A DNA stretch of 64,000 nucleotides from Paenibacillus auburnensis. Lineage in GTDB: Bacteria > Bacillota > Bacilli > Paenibacillales > Paenibacillaceae. The stretch covers positions 496,001 to 560,000 of the forward strand of contig NZ_CAKMMG010000001.1 of NCBI RefSeq assembly GCF_927798115.1. Direction: 5' to 3'. Positions 59,233 to 64,000 of the stretch are shown piece by piece. Each line of letters begins with the position of its first letter. Within the stretch, counting starts at the first letter, position 1. The position numbers and the translations under genes are program-made. Below the pieces are notes generated by a model. It saw only the letters and a list, made by a program, of their open reading frames with translations. It was not told where the DNA came from and did not search any database.

Positions 59233-61617
59233 ATGAATGTAAATTTTACGAAGCATGTTAATGAGGGCTATCAACTGGCTGAGGAGAGGGCGGCCCGGTA
59301 TTTTACATCGCTCTATAATCAGGTCAGGAACAAGTCTTATGTGCCAGCGCTGACAGAGGATATTCAAATATGGAAACGGAAGCATGTGCGCGGTTATTCG
59401 GGCGTAAGCTTCTTTTCACGGGGAAAGAAAAAACCGGATACCCGGGATTACTATCGGTACATTCAATGGCTGAATTACACAGGGAAATTGGATGATTATC
59501 TGGACCGGAGTGTCTCTTACATTTATTTGAGGGATTTGGGGAAAACGCTGGATTCACCGGTCACACAGAACCGGATTCAGAGAACCGTGGCTGATTTGAA
59601 CAAACATTTGCTAAAGTCCACCAACACAAACAAAGGTGAGTCGCCGGAATTTATGAATCTAGCAGGGGTGTACAGGTGGGCACAGAAGGAAGGTACTGAA
59701 GCTGCAGTGATCTGGTTGTTCAAAAAACTAAGATCGGTAGCTTCACATATACCTGAGGGAATGAGTGCGGAGCATGCCCAGCGTAAGCTGATCAAGATTA
59801 TTCTGGGCGTTGTTCTGCATGTGATGGATGAGCTGGGGGATGCTGCATCGCCCGGGGAGCGTTCCCGCAGACTTGATGAAGCGATCAGGCTTGGATATTC
59901 CTATGGTCTCACCTATCCATTCATTGATGATCTGCTGGATTCTCAGATTTTGACTCTTCAAGAGAAAGCGCAATATTCCGATCTGATTCGTTCTGCACTG
60001 CTTTCCGGAGCTGTGCCAGAGCTTGGTGTATGGACCGGGGAGAATGTGAAGCTGATTCATTATATCCATTCGGAGCTCACAGAGGCTTTTGAGTATATTA
60101 AGCAGCATCAGAGCCCTGACACTCAGCAGACCTTTTTTGAACAGTCCTATGTTTTTTTCCATGCCCAGGATATCGACCGTGTTAAGGCGCTTACACAGCC
60201 CGATTACACCAATGAGGAACTGTATATCCCTGTGATTTTGAAGTCTTCATCGTCCCGGTTGATTGCGCGTTCTGTAATCAGTGCACCTGAAGATGCCGGC
60301 TTTGAAGAGCGGACCTTCTTTTTTGGCATCTACAATCAGCTTGCCGACGATTTCGCGGATATGGAGCAGGATCTGAAGGATGGTGCGGTGACACCCTATA
60401 CTTATTATTTACAATATCATGAGCAAAGACCGGATTTGATTAATCCTTTCGAATTGTATTGGGCAGTCGTTGCCAATCTCATCCGCAGTGTTTATGATTC
60501 CAATGCCAAAGTCCGTGAGGTGATATTGGACCGGGTGATTAATGGACTTAAGCGTTTCAAGGAGCGGGCAGGAGCTGAGAAGTACAATAAGACGATGGGG
60601 ATGTTTGCAGCCGGCTTTCCGGAACTCAATCAGCTTATCCAGAAAATGGTGCGCAAAGCGGATGATGTTGACTTTTTCGATAAACTGCTGCGGGACCGGA
60701 TGGTTGAGCATTTGAAAAATGATGCAAGGGAACAGGAGGACTTCCACACTACATTCAAAAGTGCCCGTACTCTGATTAACAGCGAGCTGAAATTCGTCAA
60801 GCCGCAGGGGATTACGGCAATGAAGGAACAGCTGATCGATGCGGCCAATTATAGTCTGGAAGGGGACGGGAAGCGGGTTCGTCCTATTCTGACCTGGGTC
60901 ATGGGCGTGTATGAATACGGGTTGGAGTCTGAGGCGATTATTCCGCTTCTGAGATCACTCGAATATATGCATACTGCATCCCTGATTTTTGATGATCTGC
61001 CCTCACAGGATAATGCGTCTACCCGCAGAGGCCGGGAGACCTTGCACCAGGTTCACAATAGTGCTACTGCCGAATTAACCGGGCTGTATTTGATACAGAG
61101 AGCGATTGGAGAACAAGCCTCCCTTACCCGCTTCAAAGCGGAGACCGTTCTAGCTCTGATCCGTTACTCGTCCCAAAAGGCAGAAGACATGTGTATGGGG
61201 CAGGCTATGGATCTGGATTCAAAAGGAAAGAATTTGACCCTGGAGCAGCTGAATATGGTTTGCTTTTATAAGACTGGGGTGGCCTTTGAGGCATGCCTGG
61301 TCATGCCGGCTATGCTTGCAGAGGCCAGCGAAGCGGAAGTTATTGCCCTTAGAAAATTTGCCTATCATATGGGGATTGCATTTCAGATCAAAGACGATCT
61401 GCTCGATGTAGAGGGAGATACGGATGTGCTTGGCAAACCGGTCGGCAAGGATGTAGCGAACAATAATTCGAATTTCGTCTCGATCCTTGGAACCGAAGGT
61501 GCCAGTAAAGAGATGTGGGAACACTATTGTCTTGCTACGGAAGCATTACAAGCGATTCCCCGCAATATACCTTTCTTAAAACATCTAATGAATTATGTGG
61601 TGAACAGGGAGCGTTAA
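59233..61617 (+). CDS. Two-domain isoprenoid synthase: terpene-synthase-like N-domain fused to a polyprenyl diphosphate synthase
   Basis: About 794 residues. The C-terminal third (from about 545) is a trans-isoprenyl diphosphate synthase: GDGKRVRPIL, first Asp-rich motif D587-D-L-P-S-Q-D593 followed by RRG, and second motif D721-D-L-L-D725. The N-terminal part is all-helical with its own acidic pairs: D232-D-L-L-D236 and N368..D372-D-F-A-D376. The spacing between the two motifs is alike in both halves (about 140 and 134 residues). The N-domain lacks the RRG after its first motif, so it may be a terpene synthase or a degenerate synthase. ATG 59233 has GAGG 10 bases upstream. Confidence 0.85.
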   Translation: MNVNFTKHVNEGYQLAEERAARYFTSLYNQVRNKSYVPALTEDIQIWKRKHVRGYSGVSFFSRGKKKPDTRDYYRYIQWLNYTGKLDDYLDRSVSYIYLRDLGKTLDSPVTQNRIQRTVADLNKHLLKSTNTNKGESPEFMNLAGVYRWAQKEGTEAAVIWLFKKLRSVASHIPEGMSAEHAQRKLIKIILGVVLHVMDELGDAASPGERSRRLDEAIRLGYSYGLTYPFIDDLLDSQILTLQEKAQYSDLIRSALLSGAVPELGVWTGENVKLIHYIHSELTEAFEYIKQHQSPDTQQTFFEQSYVFFHAQDIDRVKALTQPDYTNEELYIPVILKSSSSRLIARSVISAPEDAGFEERTFFFGIYNQLADDFADMEQDLKDGAVTPYTYYLQYHEQRPDLINPFELYWAVVANLIRSVYDSNAKVREVILDRVINGLKRFKERAGAEKYNKTMGMFAAGFPELNQLIQKMVRKADDVDFFDKLLRDRMVEHLKNDAREQEDFHTTFKSARTLINSELKFVKPQGITAMKEQLIDAANYSLEGDGKRVRPILTWVMGVYEYGLESEAIIPLLRSLEYMHTASLIFDDLPSQDNASTRRGRETLHQVHNSATAELTGLYLIQRAIGEQASLTRFKAETVLALIRYSSQKAEDMCMGQAMDLDSKGKNLTLEQLNMVCFYKTGVAFEACLVMPAMLAEASEAEVIALRKFAYHMGIAFQIKDDLLDVEGDTDVLGKPVGKDVANNNSNFVSILGTEGASKEMWEHYCLATEALQAIPRNIPFLKHLMNYVVNRER

Positions 61618-61673
61618 GCCCGTAATCAGAGTTATTTTGCACGAAATTCACACTGTCATTATTTCCTATAACA

Positions 61674-61700
61674 AGCCCGCACAGGTTGCGGGTTATTTTT
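61674..61700 (+). terminator. Terminator after the isoprenoid synthase gene
   Basis: CCCGCA / TGCGGG stem, 5-base loop and TTATTTTTATTT tail. Confidence 0.75.
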
Positions 61701-61801
61701 ATTTGGTCTGTAATGTAAAGAAAACTTGACACTAAGAATGGTTTGATATACATTGTGTATAACGAACTTAACTAGTAATTATTCTGTAGGAGGGGTACAG
61801 C

Positions 61802-62248
61802 ATGACTTATCAGGAAAAAAAGAGCATCGTATCGATCATTAGCGCCATTCTCATTTTCGTATCTTTTAGCGCGTACAAGTATGTGCGGTATCCTGCGGAA
61901 GGAATGGAGCAGACAGAGATGTTTCACTACTGGGGCTCTTTTGTCCTCGTACTGACTTTGGTTTCCATCTTTGCGCATATCGTGATCAGTATCATTTTCA
62001 ATATCGTTTTTCGGATCACGACCGGGGAGAAGGAGCCGAATTTCGCGGATGAATTGGATAAACAGATCGAACTGAAGTCACACCGAAACGGCTTCTTCAT
62101 CTTTATTCTCGGTTTTCTTCTAGCCATGGGGTCACTTGTCATCGAACAGCCAGTACAGGTGATGTTTGTCATCCTGATTGTCTCGGGATTCATTTCCGAT
62201 GTCGCGGGCTCTGTGACAAAGCTATATCACTACAGGAGAGGAGTCTAA
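61802..62248 (+). CDS. Four-helix membrane protein (DUF2178-like)
   Basis: 148 residues with four transmembrane segments (IVSIISAILIFVSFSAY; WGSFVLVLTLVSIFAHIVISIIFNIVF; GFFIFILGFLLAMGSLVI; VMFVILIVSGFISDVAG) and a cytosolic DELDKQIELKSHRNG loop, as in small DUF2178-type proteins. Such genes often pair with a small XRE regulator, as here: the HTH gene begins 1 base after its stop. Function unknown. GTAGGAGGGG precedes the ATG. Confidence 0.8.
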   Translation: MTYQEKKSIVSIISAILIFVSFSAYKYVRYPAEGMEQTEMFHYWGSFVLVLTLVSIFAHIVISIIFNIVFRITTGEKEPNFADELDKQIELKSHRNGFFIFILGFLLAMGSLVIEQPVQVMFVILIVSGFISDVAGSVTKLYHYRRGV

Positions 62249-62249
62249 A

Positions 62250-62489
62250 ATGAGTAAAAATCTTGTTGGCAATCACATCCGCAAATTAAGATTCGAATAT
62301 AACGAAATGACGCAGCAGCAATTGGCTGACAAGGTGGGTGTAACCCGGCAAACCATCGTGGCTTTGGAAAAGGGCAATTATTCGCCTTCGCTCGAGCTGG
62401 CTTTTCGCATCGCTCAGGCATTCAGCTTGCATTTGGAAGAGGTATTTTTTTATGGGGAACAAACTCGTAAAGAAGAAGATGGAGGTTAA
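62250..62489 (+). CDS. Small XRE-family HTH regulator (YozG/YgzD-like)
   Basis: 79 residues, nearly all helix-turn-helix: GNHIRKLRFEYNEMTQQQLADKVGVTRQTIVALEKGNYSPSLELAFRIAQAF. Single-domain DNA-binding proteins of this type usually repress their own operon together with a neighbouring membrane protein. It sits between two membrane protein genes in one tight operon. GGAGAGGAG lies before the ATG. Confidence 0.9.
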   Translation: MSKNLVGNHIRKLRFEYNEMTQQQLADKVGVTRQTIVALEKGNYSPSLELAFRIAQAFSLHLEEVFFYGEQTRKEEDGG

Positions 62490-62492
62490 AAC

Positions 62493-63200
62493 ATGAAATC
62501 AGCCAATTCAGCCAAATCAGCCGGGAAAGTCGTAGGATTGCTGTTTATTCTTGCAGCTGCATCATCGATCGTTGCGCTTATCCTTTACAGTCCGATTCTC
62601 AAAGATACTGGTTACCTGAATGATGGTGCTGCACACGCAAACCAGGTGATCCTGGGGGCACTGATGGAATTGATCCTTGTCGTTTCGGCGGTTGGGACGT
62701 CTGTTACCATGTTTCCATTCTTACGCAGGTACAATGAAAGCATCGCGCTTGGTCATGTTCTCTTTCGGTTCATGGAAGCAGTAGTCATTACTGTCGGCAT
62801 CGTCAGCATATTGTCCCTGCTAACTTTAAGCCGGAATTATGTAGCTGCAGGCGCCCCGGATCCCTCAACGTACCTTGCGTCCGGCACTGTATTGCAAGCC
62901 GTTCATGACTGGACCTTCCTGCTTGGACCTAACTTCATGCTGGGGATTAATACGTTTATGTATAGTTACATCTTCTATCATACCAAGCTTGTTCCTCGGT
63001 TTATTTCGATCTTGGGAATGATAGGCGGGGTCTCCGTTTTCCTTGCTTCGTTGTTTGAAATGTTCGGCGTATTTTCGCAGCTTTCGGTCTGGGGCGCTCT
63101 ATTCTCACTTCCTGTAGCGGCGAATGAGATGATTTTAGCGGTATATCTTATTGTCAAAGGATTTAATGAGTCTGCGGTTGCACGTTTATACAAGGGGTAG
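62493..63200 (+). CDS. DUF4386-family membrane protein
   Basis: 235 residues with six or seven hydrophobic segments. The family pattern is clear: GKVVGLLFILAAASSIVALILYSPIL, then DGAAHANQVILGALMELILVVSAVGTSVTMFPFLRRYNESIALGHVLFRFMEAVVI and LGPNFMLGINTFMYSYIFYHTKLVPRFISILGMIGG. No activity is known for this family. It begins 3 bases after the HTH gene stop, with GGAGG 9 bases upstream of the ATG, and is followed 1 base later by the hydrolase gene. Confidence 0.88.
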   Translation: MKSANSAKSAGKVVGLLFILAAASSIVALILYSPILKDTGYLNDGAAHANQVILGALMELILVVSAVGTSVTMFPFLRRYNESIALGHVLFRFMEAVVITVGIVSILSLLTLSRNYVAAGAPDPSTYLASGTVLQAVHDWTFLLGPNFMLGINTFMYSYIFYHTKLVPRFISILGMIGGVSVFLASLFEMFGVFSQLSVWGALFSLPVAANEMILAVYLIVKGFNESAVARLYKG

Positions 63201-63201
63201 G

Positions 63202-64000
63202 ATGTTTGAAATGTTGAAGAGGCGAGTTTGGAAAATAGCATTCTGGATGTTGGCAGCATGTGTTGCTCTGACAGCTATCGGAGCCTGTTATCAGTGGTAT
63301 TGTGCGATCCAGGACAGGAAAACCTACCAGCCGGTTGGAAGGCTGTATGAGGTCAAGGGAAATAAGATGCATTTATATTCGGATGGTGAAGGGGAAACAA
63401 CCGTTGTATTTGCATCCGGTTGGGGGACACCGAATCCATATGCTGACTTTTCGCCTTTATACGAAGGACTGAAACAGCATGTGAAAATCGCAGTCTACGA
63501 TCGCTTCGGTTACGGATTTAGTGACGTGACAGGCAAAGAACGGAATATTGATGAGATTACAAGTGAAATTCACGAACTGCTACAAGTTTCAGGTCAGAAG
63601 CCGCCATATGTTTTTGTTGGGCACTCGATGGGTGCACTGGAGACGATCCGTTATGCCCAGCGTTATCCCGAGGAAGTGAAAGGAATCCTAATGATTGATG
63701 GCGGAAGCCCTGAATATTATGCACATAGCCCTGAACTGATCTTCATCCCAATCCTCTACAAGGGGCTCAGGGCAATAGGTGTCCTTCGGACCTTATATCA
63801 TTTGGACGCCTTTAAGAATTGGGCAGCCAGCGAAAGCAACGAAGAAAGATTGCTCCCTGAAGCGCAAAGGACATTAAACCGTAAATCAATGCTTCTGCTG
63901 GCCGGTAACCGGGATATGGTTGATGAAATGCGCCAGAGCCAAGAGAATGCACAGATTGTTTTAGCCGGTGAGAAGCCGCTGCATCTACCCATTCGCGTTC
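63202..64000 (+). CDS. Alpha/beta hydrolase with N-terminal membrane helix (cut by window edge)
   Basis: Partial gene; at least 266 residues before the window ends. An N-terminal membrane anchor (VWKIAFWMLAACVALTAIGACYQW) precedes an alpha/beta hydrolase fold: VVFASGWGTPNPYADFSPLYEGL with the oxyanion region, YDRFGYGFSD, and the nucleophile elbow VGHSMGALETIRYAQRYPEEVKGILMIDGG. Ser is in GHSMG; the His is beyond the window. The substrate is unknown. It starts 1 base after the DUF4386 stop, in the same operon as the membrane/HTH/DUF4386 genes. Confidence 0.88.
   Translation, partial: MFEMLKRRVWKIAFWMLAACVALTAIGACYQWYCAIQDRKTYQPVGRLYEVKGNKMHLYSDGEGETTVVFASGWGTPNPYADFSPLYEGLKQHVKIAVYDRFGYGFSDVTGKERNIDEITSEIHELLQVSGQKPPYVFVGHSMGALETIRYAQRYPEEVKGILMIDGGSPEYYAHSPELIFIPILYKGLRAIGVLRTLYHLDAFKNWAASESNEERLLPEAQRTLNRKSMLLLAGNRDMVDEMRQSQENAQIVLAGEKPLHLPIRV

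Overview
The window reads as chromosomal DNA of a low-GC-branch, spore-forming Gram-positive bacterium, most likely a Paenibacillus or close relative. This is inferred from gene content and style: strong AGGAGG-type ribosome binding sites, lipoprotein substrate-binding proteins, an SLH-domain protein, a Bacillus-type Fur, HmoA, ExoA, a TelA-family protein, meso-diaminopimelate dehydrogenase, and oligosaccharide utilisation operons with GH3/GH94/GH43 enzymes. No rRNA, tRNA, CRISPR array, transposase or prophage was seen. Both ends cut genes: an amino-acid ABC permease on the left and an alpha/beta hydrolase on the right.

Layout. 1-1.3 kb: end of a polar amino-acid ABC transporter. 1.3-4.7 kb: SLH protein, a protein with an internally duplicated motif, fur, an AIM24-type protein and a small basic protein. 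4.6-10.7 kb: an AraC regulator divergent from a five-gene run (two sugar isomerase/epimerases, two Gfo/Idh oxidoreductases, one APH-type kinase), probably a keto-sugar or inositol-like carbohydrate route. 10.8-18.6 kb: fabV, an orphan OppD-type ATPase behind a Fur box, a GH43 arabinanase lipoprotein, fabF, an XRE/MmyB regulator and a citrate synthase paralogue. 18.6-25.5 kb: small beta-rich protein, MFS transporter, exoA, a serine hydrolase, and an amidase coupled to a VanZ-RDD membrane protein. 25.6-30.7 kb: coiled-coil protein, M29 aminopeptidase, ECF sigma with anti-sigma, GNAT with a decayed PhzF-like neighbour, and a Fur-box-controlled hmoA.

30.8-41.2 kb is a complete catabolic operon: solute-binding lipoprotein, two permeases, LacI regulator, GH3 beta-glucosidase and a large GH94 phosphorylase. 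The gene order and GH94 length match the Listeria 1,2-beta-oligoglucan (sophoro-oligosaccharide) system. A clear promoter and repeated ATCGAAACG-type palindromes give its likely regulation. 41.2-46.5 kb holds a YbaK protein, an unusual carbamoyltransferase homologue and a membrane/VWA/TelA three-gene unit. 46.7-52.3 kb has ddh, gdhA, the Sua5-type tRNA t6A enzyme and an RCC1-like/copper-amine-oxidase-N protein.

52.4-64 kb contains the most unusual items: a purine-class riboswitch with an enlarged P2 loop and an overlapping terminator that predicts a ligand-ON switch, in front of a DMT exporter; an LCM-type methyltransferase; a Fur-box-controlled but non-lipidated siderophore-binding protein; an SDR; a BBE-type FAD oxidase; a protein of about 794 residues with two consecutive isoprenoid-synthase-like domains; and a membrane protein/HTH/DUF4386/hydrolase run at the right edge. 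Iron is a recurring theme: fur itself and three good Fur boxes lie in the window.
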